Assembly: GCF_902506165.1 (NCBI RefSeq)
Contig: NZ_LR733817.1
Span: forward strand, 850,254 to 914,253
DNA from: Bosea sp. 29B
GTDB lineage: Bacteria; Pseudomonadota; Alphaproteobacteria; Rhizobiales; Beijerinckiaceae
Direction: 5' to 3'
DNA: 64,000 nt
Shown here: positions 24,125 to 32,629 of the stretch, piece after piece
Layout of the letters: each line of letters begins with the position of its first letter
Numbering within the stretch: position 1 is the stretch's first letter
Position numbers and translations under genes: made by a program
Notes under the pieces: model-generated
The model's database searches: none
Seen by the model: only the letters and a program-made list of their open reading frames with translations
What the model was told of the DNA's origin: nothing

Positions 24125-25288
24125 ATGAACGCCCCTTTTGCGCCGTCCCCCACCGACCGCTATCTCGGCTGGCGCCCGGAGCGCTGCGACCGCGTCGCGC
24201 TCGTGCTCCAGGGCGGCGGCGCGCTCGGCGCCTATCAGGCAGGCGTCTATCAGGCGTTGCACGAGGCCGATATCGCTCCCGACTGGGTCTCGGGCGTCTC
24301 GATCGGCGCGATCAACGCGGCACTGATCGCCGGCAATCCACGCGAGCGCCGGCTCGAACGGCTGGAGACCTTCTGGAACCGCATCACCGACCGCAAGGTC
24401 TGGTGGTTCACGCCGGAGGGCGACATCTTCCGTCAGGCCCGCAACGCGACGTCGTCCTTCATGACCACAGTGCTCGGCCAGCCCGGCTTCTTCGAGCCGC
24501 GCCGCACCAGCGCCTGGCTGGCACCGGCCGGCGCCACTGACGCGACCAGCTTCTACGACACCTCGCCCTTGCGCGAGACCCTGCTGGAGCTGGTCGACTT
24601 CGACCTGATCAACGAAAAGCGCACGCATTTCTCGGTCGGCGCCGTCAACGCGCTTTCCGGCAATTTCGTCTATTTCGACAACACGCAGGAAGAGATCACA
24701 CCCGAGCATGTCATGGCCTCGGGCGCGTTGCCACCGGCCTTCCCGACCGTGCAGATCGGCACCGACCACTACTGGGACGGCGGCATCGTCTCGAATACGC
24801 CGCTGTCGCATCTGCTCAACCAGGACGACACGCTGAACTCGCTGATCTTCCAGGTCGACCTGTTCTCGTCACGTGGCCCGATCCCGCGGACGATGCAGGA
24901 CGTGATGGGCCGCCACAAGGACATCATGTACTCCTCACGCACCCGCATGGTCACCGATCTGTTCCAGACGCTGCAGAGCTGGAAGAAGAAGACCCATGAT
25001 GCTCTGACCCACATCCCCGAGGATGCCCTGAGCGAGGAGGATCGCAAGCTCCGCGACGAGCTCGCCTTGATCCCCGAGCACACCATCCTGCAGCTGATCT
25101 ACCAGCAGAAAAGCTATGAGAGCCACGCCAAGGACCACGAGTTCTCGCGCACCTCGATGACGGATCACTGGCACTCCGGCTACGAGGACACCAAGCAGAC
25201 GCTCACCCGCAAGGACTGGCTGACGATCCCGCCGGACGGCGCCGGCATCGTCACGCACGACGTCCATCGCGATTTCGAGCGCCGCTGA
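24125..25288 (+). CDS. Patatin-like phospholipase family protein (with DUF3734-type C-terminal domain)
   Basis: 387 residues, no signal peptide. The patatin catalytic dyad is present: oxyanion loop LVLQGGGALGAYQAG, nucleophile elbow GVSIG (Ser about residue 62), and Asp in YWDGG. A C-terminal extension of about 150 residues (FSSRGPIPRTMQDVMGRHKD onward) is the DUF3734-like part. In Rhizobiales such proteins often neighbour 3-hydroxybutyrate dehydrogenase, as here, and may act on lipids around PHB granules or on the polymer itself; that is inference. It is convergent with the DUF1272 gene. Confidence 0.88.
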   Translation: MNAPFAPSPTDRYLGWRPERCDRVALVLQGGGALGAYQAGVYQALHEADIAPDWVSGVSIGAINAALIAGNPRERRLERLETFWNRITDRKVWWFTPEGDIFRQARNATSSFMTTVLGQPGFFEPRRTSAWLAPAGATDATSFYDTSPLRETLLELVDFDLINEKRTHFSVGAVNALSGNFVYFDNTQEEITPEHVMASGALPPAFPTVQIGTDHYWDGGIVSNTPLSHLLNQDDTLNSLIFQVDLFSSRGPIPRTMQDVMGRHKDIMYSSRTRMVTDLFQTLQSWKKKTHDALTHIPEDALSEEDRKLRDELALIPEHTILQLIYQQKSYESHAKDHEFSRTSMTDHWHSGYEDTKQTLTRKDWLTIPPDGAGIVTHDVHRDFERR

Positions 25289-25303
25289 ACCTCAGAGGCC
25301 CTG

Positions 25304-25615
25304 TCAACGCTCCTGCGGCGGTACGTTGCGCAGCAAGTCGCTGCGCTCGCGCCGCTGCTCGGCCGTCCATTGCGAATGGTGGCGCTTCGTACCGGCGGGG
25401 CGGTTCGCCAGGCCGAGGCCGAGCCCGCCCCAATCGCCGACCGGCCGGATCGGCCGCTGCACGAAGCCGCCGCCGCAGCTCGGGCAGACGTTTTCGAGCG
25501 TCTTCTCGGCGCATTCCACGCAGTAGGTGCATTCATAGCTGCAGATGCGCGCCTCCAGCGAGGCTGGCGGCAGGTCGCAGTCGCAGAGTTCGCAGTTCGG
25601 CCGCAGCTCAAGCAT
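25304..25615 (-). CDS. DUF1272 domain protein, zinc-ribbon-like
   Basis: 103 residues. The N-terminal 55 residues are the Cys-rich DUF1272 module: LRPNCELCDCDLPP, ARICSYECTYCVECAEKTL and VCPSCGGGFVQRPIRP, giving paired CxxC sites for zinc. The tail is basic (HHSQWTAEQRRERSDLLR). I chose the ATG at 25615 because DUF1272 proteins start MLELRPNC. The role of the family is unknown. It is divergent from the GlxA-type regulator across 63 bp. Confidence 0.85.
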   Translation of the reverse strand: MLELRPNCELCDCDLPPASLEARICSYECTYCVECAEKTLENVCPSCGGGFVQRPIRPVGDWGGLGLGLANRPAGTKRHHSQWTAEQRRERSDLLRNVPPQER

Positions 25616-25662
25616 GGCGTCTTTTCCTCTCGTTGCAGGGACTGGATGCCATGAGGCGACAA

Positions 25663-25676
25663 TGTCATAAATGACA
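25663..25676. promoter_or_regulatory. Palindrome directly before the GlxA-type regulator start
   Basis: TGTCAT-AA-ATGACA, perfect 6-bp arms, ends 2 bp before the ATG at 25679. It lies in the divergent spacer with the DUF1272 gene. It could be an autoregulatory site. It would overlap the ribosome-binding region if the start is 25679, which favours the second ATG at 25697. Confidence 0.4.
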
Positions 25677-25678
25677 AG

Positions 25679-26680
25679 ATGACCTCGTTTCCTGCCATGA
25701 CTGTCACGCCGCCAATCCGCGTCGTCATCGTGCTCTTCCCGCGCACCAAGCTGCTCGACGTCACAGGGCCGTTGCAGGTCTTCAATGATGCCAAGCACCC
25801 AGATGGCAGCTCTGTCTACGCGATCACCCTTGCCTCCGAGCATGGCGGCCCGGTCGAAACCGATGCGGGCGTGCCGCTGCCGAGCATCCCCCTCGCCGAG
25901 GCTGCCGCCCGGCCGATCGATACGCTGCTGGTCTCAGGTGGCCGCTCAGCGCTGGACGCGGCCGGCTCGGCTGTACTGCTCGCCTTCCTGCACGAGCAGA
26001 GCGGCAAGGTCCGGCGCCTCGGCTCGATCTGCCTCGGTGCCTTCATCCTCGCTGCCGCCGGCTTGCTGGATGGCTGCGAGGCGACGACACATTGGGAATA
26101 CACCGAGCGCCTCGGCAAGGCCCGTCCGGCGACCACGGTCAGGCCGGATGCGATCTTCGTCAGCAACGGCCAAATCTGGACCTCGGCGGGCGTCTCCACC
26201 GGCATCGACATGGCGCTCGCCATGGTCGAGGAGGACCTGGGGCGCAAGGCGGCGCTCGATCTGGCGCGCGATCTCGTGCTCTATCTCAAGCGCCCCGGCG
26301 GCCAGGCGCAGTTCAGCGGCGAATTGCAGCGCCAGTCGCGCGACGCCGCCGGGCGCTTCGACGCCCTGCATGCCCATATGCGCGAACACGCCGCCGGCGA
26401 TCTCTCCGTTCCCGAGCTCGCCCGCATCATGGCGATGAGCCCGCGCCATTTTGCCAGAATCTATGCGCAGGAGACCGGCGCCAGCCCGGCCAAGGCGGTC
26501 GAGGCAGTCAGGCTCGACCTCGCCCGCGACCTGCTCGAAGAAACGGATATCGGCATCCAGCAGATCGCGGTCCGCGCCGGCTTCGGCGACGACGAACGCC
26601 TGCGCCGCGCCTTCCTGCGCCGCTATGGCGTCGCGCCGGGCGAGTATCGGACGCGCTTCGGAAACGCGCGAACCGCCTAG
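25679..26680 (+). CDS. GlxA-type transcriptional regulator (DJ-1/PfpI domain plus AraC HTH)
   Basis: 333 residues. Residues about 14-180 form a DJ-1/PfpI-like domain, with the nucleophile-elbow cysteine in SICLGAFILAAAGLLDG; THWEYTERL follows. Residues about 220-330 hold two AraC-type helix-turn-helices: LSVPELARIMAMSPRHFARI and IGIQQIAVRAGFGDDERLRR. Relatives regulate genes for amino-acid or quaternary-amine use (GbdR, CdhR, ArgR). An ATG at 25697 is a second possible start. The stop overlaps the convergent Lrp gene by 4 bp (CTAG). No target is obvious apart from the divergent DUF1272 gene. Confidence 0.9.
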   Translation: MTSFPAMTVTPPIRVVIVLFPRTKLLDVTGPLQVFNDAKHPDGSSVYAITLASEHGGPVETDAGVPLPSIPLAEAAARPIDTLLVSGGRSALDAAGSAVLLAFLHEQSGKVRRLGSICLGAFILAAAGLLDGCEATTHWEYTERLGKARPATTVRPDAIFVSNGQIWTSAGVSTGIDMALAMVEEDLGRKAALDLARDLVLYLKRPGGQAQFSGELQRQSRDAAGRFDALHAHMREHAAGDLSVPELARIMAMSPRHFARIYAQETGASPAKAVEAVRLDLARDLLEETDIGIQQIAVRAGFGDDERLRRAFLRRYGVAPGEYRTRFGNARTA

Positions 26681-27159
26681 CCCCGCCCGAGCTCCACCGG
26701 CACCGAATAGGAGCGCTTCACCCGCCCGAGCGCGAAGCTCGATTCGATCGAGGCGACATTGTCGAGCCGGGTCAGCTTGTCCTTGAGGAAGCGCTCATAG
26801 GCGGCAAGATCGCTGACGATGATGCGCAGGAGATAGTCGCGCTGCCCGGTCATCAGGTAGCAGTCGGCGACTTCGGGCCAGCGCGAGACCGCCGCGGCGA
26901 AGCGGTCGAGCTCCTCCTCGCGCTGGCGCTCCAGCTTGATCGAGGCGAAGACCGAGACGGGAAGGCCCAGCTTCTCCTGGTTCACGATGGCGACATAGCC
27001 CTCGATGATCCCCGCCTCCTCCAGCAGGCGCACCCGCCGCGCGCAGGGGCTGGGCGACAGCCCGACCTTGCCGGCCAGCTCCTGCACGCTGATGCGCCCA
27101 TCCGCCTGCAAGGCCTGGACGATGCGGCGGTCGATCTCGTCGAGCTTGAACTCTGGCAT
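26677..27159 (-). CDS. Lrp/AsnC family transcriptional regulator
   Basis: 160 residues. N-terminal HTH: FKLDEIDRRIVQALQADGRI, then VQELAGKVGLSPSPCARRVR. C-terminal ligand-binding RAM domain: DRFAAAVSRWPEVADCYLMT, then GQRDYLLRIIVSDLAAYERF. I chose the ATG at 27159, with GAGGG before it, over an ATG-like start at 27177. It is divergent from the large E1-like gene (121-bp spacer), the same arrangement as mdeR/mdeB of Pseudomonas, so it probably controls that gene in response to an amino acid. Confidence 0.92.
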   Translation of the reverse strand: MPEFKLDEIDRRIVQALQADGRISVQELAGKVGLSPSPCARRVRLLEEAGIIEGYVAIVNQEKLGLPVSVFASIKLERQREEELDRFAAAVSRWPEVADCYLMTGQRDYLLRIIVSDLAAYERFLKDKLTRLDNVASIESSFALGRVKRSYSVPVELGRG

Positions 27160-27280
27160 TTTCCCTCGCCTCGCCAAGCGAGCTTAGCGGAAACCGCCAA
27201 TTCCGTAAGCCGGCGAGGCGGTCTTTAGCTGCCTTCCCCAAGGCAATTGTGCATGATGTCCCGGCCCAAGGAGCACCGCG

Positions 27281-29674
27281 ATGTCCGATCCCCGCCTGCC
27301 CATCCTCGCCGAGCTGGAGAAGAAGATCCTCTGGCTGGCTTCGTGGACGATCCACAATGCCAACCACATCCGCCCGAACGAGGACGGGATGAAGGTCGGC
27401 GGCCACCAGGCTTCCTCGGCCTCGCTGGCGACGATCATGACGGCGCTCTACATGGCCGCGCTCAAGCCGCAGGACCGGGTGGCGGTGAAGCCGCACGCCT
27501 CGCCGATCTTCCACGCCATCAACTATCTGATGGGCCTGCAGACGCAGGAGAAGCTCGAGAACTTCCGCGGCTACAAGGGCGCGCAGAGCTATCCCTCGCG
27601 CACCAAGGACATCGACGATGTCGATTTCTCGACCGGTTCGGTCGGCCTCGGCGTCGCCCAGACGCTCTTCTCCTCGCTGGTGCAGGACTATGTGAAGGCC
27701 CATGGCTGGGGCAAGGACGCGCCCGAGGGCCGCATGGTCGCGCTGATCGGCGATGCCGAGCTCGACGAAGGCAACATCTTCGAAGCCCTGATGGAGGGCT
27801 GGAAGCATGGCCTGCGCAACACCTGGTGGGTGATCGACTATAATCGCCAGTCGCTCGACGCGGTCATCCGCGAGGGCCTCTATGACCGCTTCGAGCAGAT
27901 GTTCAAGAATTTCGGCTGGGATGTCGTCACGCTGAAATACGGCTCGCTCCAGCAGGCCGCCTTCAAGGAAAAGGGCGGCGAGCGGCTGAAGGCCTGGATC
28001 GATTCCTGCCCGAACCAGCTCTATTCGGCCCTGACCTTCCAGGGCGGAGCTGCCTGGCGCAAGCGCCTGATGGACGATCTCGGCGATCAGGGTCCGGTGA
28101 CCAAGCTGATCGAGAAGCGCTCCGACGCCGAACTCTCTAAGCTGATGTGCAATCTCGGCGGCCACGACCTGCCTTCGATCCTCGAGGCCTTCGAAGCTAT
28201 CGATCATGACCGGCCCGTCTGCTTCCTGGCCTACACGGTCAAGGGCTTTGGCCTGCCGCTCGCCGGCCACAAGGACAACCATTCCGGCCTGATGACCAAG
28301 GAGCAGATGGAAGGCTTCAAGGCCGCCAACAAGGTCCGGCCCGGCCATGAATGGGACCTGTTCGAGGGGCTGACGCTCCCGGAAAAGGAAATCCGCGCCT
28401 TCCTCGACAAGGTGCCGTTCTTCGCCAAGGGGCGCCGGCGCCTTTCGGCTCCGGCCCTGCCCGTCCCGGCCAAGCTCGAAGCCGGCATCCAGGCAACGAT
28501 GTCGACGCAGATGGGCTTCGGCAAGGTGCTCGACGAGCTCGCCAAGCTCGGCGGCCCGCTCGCCGACCGCATCGTCACCACCGCGCCCGACGTCACCGTC
28601 TCGACCAATCTCGGCCCCTGGGTCAACCGGCGCGGCCTGTTCGCGCGCGCCTCGATGGCCGACACCTTCAAGGACGAGCGCATCCCCTCGATGCAAAAAT
28701 GGGAGTTCTCGCCGAAAGGCCAGCATATCGAGCTCGGCATCGCCGAGATGAACCTGTTCATCAACCTCTCGGCGCTCGGGCTGTCGCATTCGATCTTCGG
28801 CGAGCGCCTGATCCCGATCGGCACGCTCTACGATCCCTTCATCTCGCGCGGGCTCGATGCGCTGAACTATGCCTGCTACCAGGACGCCCGCTTCATGGTC
28901 GTGGCGACGCCGGCTGGCGTCACGCTGGCGCCCGAGGGCGGCGCGCACCAGTCGATCGCGACCCCGTTGATCGGCATGAGCCAGGACGGGCTCTGCGCCT
29001 TCGAGCCAGCCTTCGTCGACGAACTTGCCGTGATGATGCGCTGGTCGTTCGAATACCTGCAGAAGGATGGCGAGGGCGATCCGGACGAGCGCACCTGGCT
29101 GCGCGACGAGACCGGCGGCTCGGTCTACCTGCGGCTCTCGACCCGCCAGGTCGAGCAGCCCAAGCGCGCCATGACCCCTGAGCTGGAGCGCGACATCATC
29201 GACGGCGCCTATTGGCTGAGGAAGCCCGGCCCGAACGCCTCGGTCGTGATTGCCTATACCGGCGCCGTCGCGCCCGAGGCGATCGAGGCTGTCGGCCTGC
29301 TCGGTGAGGACCGGCGCGATGTCGGCCTGCTCGCGATCACCTCGGCCGACCGGCTCAATGCCGGCTGGCAAGCGGCGGAGCGGGCGCGCCAGCGCGGCAA
29401 CCACGCCGCGACCAGCCATGTCGAGCGCCTGCTCGGCGAGCTCTCGCGCGATTGCGGCATCGTCTCGGTGCTGGACGGCCACCCGGCGACTTTGGCCTGG
29501 CTCGGCAGCGTCCATGGCCATCGCCAGAAGGCGCTCGGCGTCGAGCATTTCGGCCAGACCGGCACGGTCGCCGACCTTTACCGCCATTTCGGCATCGACG
29601 CGAACGCGATCGTGCACGCGGCGAACGCAGCCGCACCGGGTCGGCCGGTGCGGTATCTGAAGGCGCTGCCTTGA
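27281..29674 (+). CDS. Homodimeric 2-oxoacid dehydrogenase E1-like / transketolase-family protein
   Basis: 797 residues, thiamine-diphosphate fold of the AceE type (E. coli AceE is 887). The ThDP/Mg motif is ALIGDAELDEGNIFEALMEG followed by VIDYNRQSLD. An acid/base His region is seen in KPHASPIFHAINYLMG, and the pyrimidine domain contains HIELGIAEMNLFINLSALG. It lacks the N-terminal E2-binding extension typical of AceE. The best analogue is MdeB, an E1-like enzyme for 2-oxobutyrate next to methionine gamma-lyase. The Lrp-type divergent neighbour supports a role in amino-acid-derived 2-oxoacid breakdown. No lipoyl E2 is nearby. AAGGAGC precedes the ATG. Confidence 0.85.
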   Translation: MSDPRLPILAELEKKILWLASWTIHNANHIRPNEDGMKVGGHQASSASLATIMTALYMAALKPQDRVAVKPHASPIFHAINYLMGLQTQEKLENFRGYKGAQSYPSRTKDIDDVDFSTGSVGLGVAQTLFSSLVQDYVKAHGWGKDAPEGRMVALIGDAELDEGNIFEALMEGWKHGLRNTWWVIDYNRQSLDAVIREGLYDRFEQMFKNFGWDVVTLKYGSLQQAAFKEKGGERLKAWIDSCPNQLYSALTFQGGAAWRKRLMDDLGDQGPVTKLIEKRSDAELSKLMCNLGGHDLPSILEAFEAIDHDRPVCFLAYTVKGFGLPLAGHKDNHSGLMTKEQMEGFKAANKVRPGHEWDLFEGLTLPEKEIRAFLDKVPFFAKGRRRLSAPALPVPAKLEAGIQATMSTQMGFGKVLDELAKLGGPLADRIVTTAPDVTVSTNLGPWVNRRGLFARASMADTFKDERIPSMQKWEFSPKGQHIELGIAEMNLFINLSALGLSHSIFGERLIPIGTLYDPFISRGLDALNYACYQDARFMVVATPAGVTLAPEGGAHQSIATPLIGMSQDGLCAFEPAFVDELAVMMRWSFEYLQKDGEGDPDERTWLRDETGGSVYLRLSTRQVEQPKRAMTPELERDIIDGAYWLRKPGPNASVVIAYTGAVAPEAIEAVGLLGEDRRDVGLLAITSADRLNAGWQAAERARQRGNHAATSHVERLLGELSRDCGIVSVLDGHPATLAWLGSVHGHRQKALGVEHFGQTGTVADLYRHFGIDANAIVHAANAAAPGRPVRYLKALP

Positions 29675-29682
29675 TACAGATC

Positions 29683-29788
29683 GTCATGCTCGGGCTTGAC
29701 CCGAGCATCTCAGGCCGCAAGAGGCTCCAGTCAGCGCCTATTCGTCATGAGATTCTCGGGTCTGCGCTTCGCTCCGCCCGAGAATGAC
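29683..29788. repeat. Palindromic intergenic repeat, GTCATGCTCG type (copy 3)
   Basis: GTCATGCTCGGGCTTGACCC...CAGCGCCTATTCGTCATGAG...GCTCCGCCCGAGAATGAC. The cleanest copy of this type. It lies between the E1-like gene and a convergent gene of unknown function. Confidence 0.88.
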
Positions 29789-29794
29789 GCTCTT

Positions 29795-30271
29795 TCAAGC
29801 CTCGCCGGTGTAGCGGCTGCGCAGATAGGTTTCGAGATCGGCCTGGCTGCGCGGCGACAGCAGGAACCTCCGCCAGGCCGCGGTCTCATGCGAGACCGCC
29901 GTCATCTCCCAGATGCAGAATGTCCCGCGATGGGCATGCGGGGCGTCGAACGGCGCGAAGGCCGCCATGCCCTCGTCGATGAACTGCACGGTTTCCCAGA
30001 GCTCGTTGGTGCCGCGCCAGGTGCAGAGCAGCAGGAAATGAAAGTGCTCGCCGCAGCGATGCAGGATGGCGAAGCCGACCTCGCCGTTCCGGCCGGCCGC
30101 AAACCCTTCTGCCGCCTGTCGTGCCAACGCGACGATCTCGGCATCGATGCCGGCTTCGGCGATCTCATACCATTTCAGCACGGCCTGCGGCGCGACGAGA
30201 TTGTCGCCGATCGCCACTTGCTTCAGCTGGGCGCCCTGCCCTGCGGGCGCGTCCATCTCCACGATCCGCAT
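29795..30271 (-). CDS. Hypothetical protein, unknown function
   Basis: 158 residues, no signal or membrane segment. I do not recognise the family. The sequence is globular and rich in aromatic and His residues: HRCGEHFHFLLLCTWRGTNE, ETVQFIDEGMAAFAPFDAPH, and FCIWEMTAVSHETAAWRRFL. I chose the ATG at 30271 (MRIVEMDAPAGQGAQ), as the 16 residues before it look like untranslated sequence. It lies 96 bp downstream of the MFS/Atg22-type gene on the same strand and could share its transcript. Confidence 0.7.
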   Translation of the reverse strand: MRIVEMDAPAGQGAQLKQVAIGDNLVAPQAVLKWYEIAEAGIDAEIVALARQAAEGFAAGRNGEVGFAILHRCGEHFHFLLLCTWRGTNELWETVQFIDEGMAAFAPFDAPHAHRGTFCIWEMTAVSHETAAWRRFLLSPRSQADLETYLRSRYTGEA

Positions 30272-30367
30272 CGCAACCCTCCCGCGCCAGCCAGGCTTTG
30301 AGTTCGCCTTTCCGGACACGATAGCGCACCTGCTGCCAGCCTGCGTCGGCAGCAGTGTCGAGCGAGC

Positions 30368-31759
30368 CTACGGGCGCTTCACCTTCACCCCAGCGATCAG
30401 CCACGCCCCAGTCAGGAAGAAGCCGATCAGCACCGCCAGGCCCGCGCGCTGGCTCGCAAAAACGGTCGTCGCCAGCGCGACCAGCGTCGGCCCCAGGAAC
30501 GAGGTCACCTTCCCGGCCAATGCGAACAGGCCGAAGAACTCGCCGATCCGGGCGGGCGGCGCGATGCGGGCGAGCAGGCTGCGCGAAGACGCCTGCAACG
30601 GGCCGGCGACCAAGCCGATCAGCAGCCCCAATCCGAGATAGACCTTCTCCGGCAGCGAGGCGAAGAGTCCGTCGCCGGGTGTTGCCGGCGCGGCCTCGAT
30701 GACGAAGGCGACCTGTCCCGGCCCGAGCGAGAGGATGCCGATGCAGGCGAAGAGCAGGCAGGCTATCGCGCCGAGGATCACTGGCTTGCCGCCGATCGCA
30801 TCGTCGAGCTTGCCGCCGGCCCAGGCCCCGAGCGTGCCGGTGACGGTGAGCAGGATGCCGAAGACACCCAGCTCGATCGTCTGCCAGCCGAAGACGCCGG
30901 CCCCATAGATGCCGCCGAAGGCAAAGAGCGCGACCAGCCCGTCCTGATAGATCATGTTCGCGAGCAGGAAGCGGCCAAGCCCGGGCAGCGAGGGCAATTC
31001 GGCGATCGTCGCCTTGAGATGCGAGAAGCCGCCGGCAGCCGCCGCCTTCAGCGGAATGCCGGTCCGCGGCGAGTCCGGCGTCAGCAAGAACATCGGGGTG
31101 ACGAAGATCACGAACCAGAGCGCGGTGAGCGGCCCCGAGAAGCGGTCGCCCTCGCGAGCGGCAGCATCGAGTCCAAACAGCGGCGACAGGCCAGCCAGGG
31201 TCTTGCCAGTGTGCGGATCGGCGGCGAGGAAGCCGAGCGTCAGCGTGAGCGAGACCAACCCGCCGAGATAGCCGACGGCCCAGCCGGTGCCGGAGAGCCG
31301 TCCGAGCCGCTCCGGCGGCACCAACCGCGTCATCATCGCATTGTTGAAGATCGTCGCGAACTCGGCACCGATCGTGCCGATGACGAAGCCGGCGAGAGCG
31401 ATCGGCACCGCCCAGGGCGAACCCGGCTTGGCGTACCAGAGCATCGCCGAGCCCGCGACCAGCATGGCGCCGAACACGGCGATCCATGGCTTGCGAGGGC
31501 CGGTCCTGTCGGCGATGCCACCGAGCAGCGGCGAGAGCAGCGCGATGGCGAGCCCGGCAAGACCGGTCGCATAGCCCCAGAGCGCCTGCCCTTCCGCCGC
31601 ATCGCTCGCCAGGGCCGAGGCGAAGAAGGGCGCGAAGACGAAGGTGGTGACGAGGGTGAAGAAGGGCTGCGCCGACCAGTCGAAAAAGATCCAGGCGACA
31701 ACCGAGCGCCGTGGCGGATAGGTGGCGGGCGGGCTGTCCGCGCCACCAGATTGAGTCAT
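30368..31759 (-). CDS. MFS transporter, UMF1/Atg22-like
   Basis: 463 residues, 11-12 helices. The N terminus AWIFFDWSAQPFFTLVTTFV is the signature of the UMF1/Atg22-like group, whose yeast member exports amino acids from vacuoles. MFS motif A is GGIADRTGPRKPW, and FATIFNNAMMTRLVPPERLG is also typical. I chose the ATG at 31759; an alternative TTG lies four codons upstream. Substrate unknown. A palindromic repeat sits just before the start. Confidence 0.85.
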   Translation of the reverse strand: MTQSGGADSPPATYPPRRSVVAWIFFDWSAQPFFTLVTTFVFAPFFASALASDAAEGQALWGYATGLAGLAIALLSPLLGGIADRTGPRKPWIAVFGAMLVAGSAMLWYAKPGSPWAVPIALAGFVIGTIGAEFATIFNNAMMTRLVPPERLGRLSGTGWAVGYLGGLVSLTLTLGFLAADPHTGKTLAGLSPLFGLDAAAREGDRFSGPLTALWFVIFVTPMFLLTPDSPRTGIPLKAAAAGGFSHLKATIAELPSLPGLGRFLLANMIYQDGLVALFAFGGIYGAGVFGWQTIELGVFGILLTVTGTLGAWAGGKLDDAIGGKPVILGAIACLLFACIGILSLGPGQVAFVIEAAPATPGDGLFASLPEKVYLGLGLLIGLVAGPLQASSRSLLARIAPPARIGEFFGLFALAGKVTSFLGPTLVALATTVFASQRAGLAVLIGFFLTGAWLIAGVKVKRP

Positions 31760-31800
31760 TGCGGCAGTCAAAGGACCATACCTGAATTGAAAGGAAGCTG

Positions 31801-31911
31801 GTCGTCCCGGACAAGCCGCGCCAGTGGCGCCGATCCGGGACCCATGCCTGAACTTCTATCGGAAACGCTCAGGCATGGGCCCAGGGTCTCCCTCCGGTCG
31901 CCCGGGACGAC
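31801..31911. repeat. Palindromic repeat, GTC(A/G)TCCCGG type
   Basis: GTCGTCCCGGACAAGCCGCG...GACCCATGCCTGAAC/CAGGCATGGGCC...GCCCGGGACGAC. It lies between the LON-domain gene and the MFS/Atg22-type gene, both on the minus strand, 42 bp before the latter's start. Confidence 0.85.
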
Positions 31912-31937
31912 GATGGAAGGGAAAGCCCGCAAATCAC

Positions 31938-32609
31938 TCACTGCAGCGTCGTGTCCGGATCGGAGCCGCCGCGCGCCAGCTCGATCTCGGTGATCGCGAC
32001 CAGCACCTCGGCTCGGGTCTTCAGGCTCGGTGCCTCCAGCAGCGCCTGTTTCTCGCGCGGCCCGAACGGGCACATCATCGAGAGCGCATTGACCAGCGCC
32101 TCGTTCGGCGCCTCGTTGACACCCTTCCAGTCGATCTTGAGCTCGTTCGCCTTGGCGAAGCTGCGCAGCGCCTTGATGAGCCCGGCGCGATCGACCTCGT
32201 CCTCGCCGGCGCGAGCCTCGAAATCGACGGCGAAATCGCCATAGGAGACACGGCCCTGGCGATAGGGCGTGGTGACGGAGAGTTCCTCCTCCAGCCGGAA
32301 GCGCGAAATGCCGGTCAGCGTGATGATGTAGCGGTCGTCGCCCGTCTCGGCGAACTGCGTGATCCGGCCGATGCAGCCGACCTGGAGCAGCGGAGGCACC
32401 TGCGGCTGGCGTCCGTTCTCCGGCTCGGGCTGGATCATGCCGATGACGCGATGCGTGCGCAGCGCGTCGTCAATCATGGCAAGATAGCGCGGCTCGAAGA
32501 TGTTGAGCGGCATCTGCCCACGCGGCAGCAAGAGCGCGCCGGCGAGCGGAAACAGCGGAATCACCGCCGGGCAATCCTCAGGCCCGGAATAGACCGCGTT
32601 CATGCCCAT
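31938..32609 (-). CDS. LON peptidase substrate-binding domain protein
   Basis: 223 residues, only the N-terminal PUA-like domain of Lon, without ATPase or protease parts. Characteristic segments: IPLFPLAGALLLPRGQMPLN, IFEPRYLAMIDDAL, and GCIGRITQFAETGDDRYIIT. Function unknown. I chose the ATG at 32609 because AGGAG lies 9 nt upstream; a GTG at 32633 that overlaps the thioredoxin stop is also possible. The order ProXp, thioredoxin, LON-domain protein is common in Rhizobiales. Confidence 0.88.
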   Translation of the reverse strand: MGMNAVYSGPEDCPAVIPLFPLAGALLLPRGQMPLNIFEPRYLAMIDDALRTHRVIGMIQPEPENGRQPQVPPLLQVGCIGRITQFAETGDDRYIITLTGISRFRLEEELSVTTPYRQGRVSYGDFAVDFEARAGEDEVDRAGLIKALRSFAKANELKIDWKGVNEAPNEALVNALSMMCPFGPREKQALLEAPSLKTRAEVLVAITEIELARGGSDPDTTLQ

Positions 32610-32629
32610 CGGCGTGCGCTCCTCTCTCC

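Noticed and set aside
26795..29617. A 940-codon open frame on the minus strand across the E1-like gene
   Set aside because: It is an antisense shadow: the plus-strand frame has intact ThDP motifs, while the minus product is Arg/Asp/His-rich with no family pattern. High GC produces such frames.
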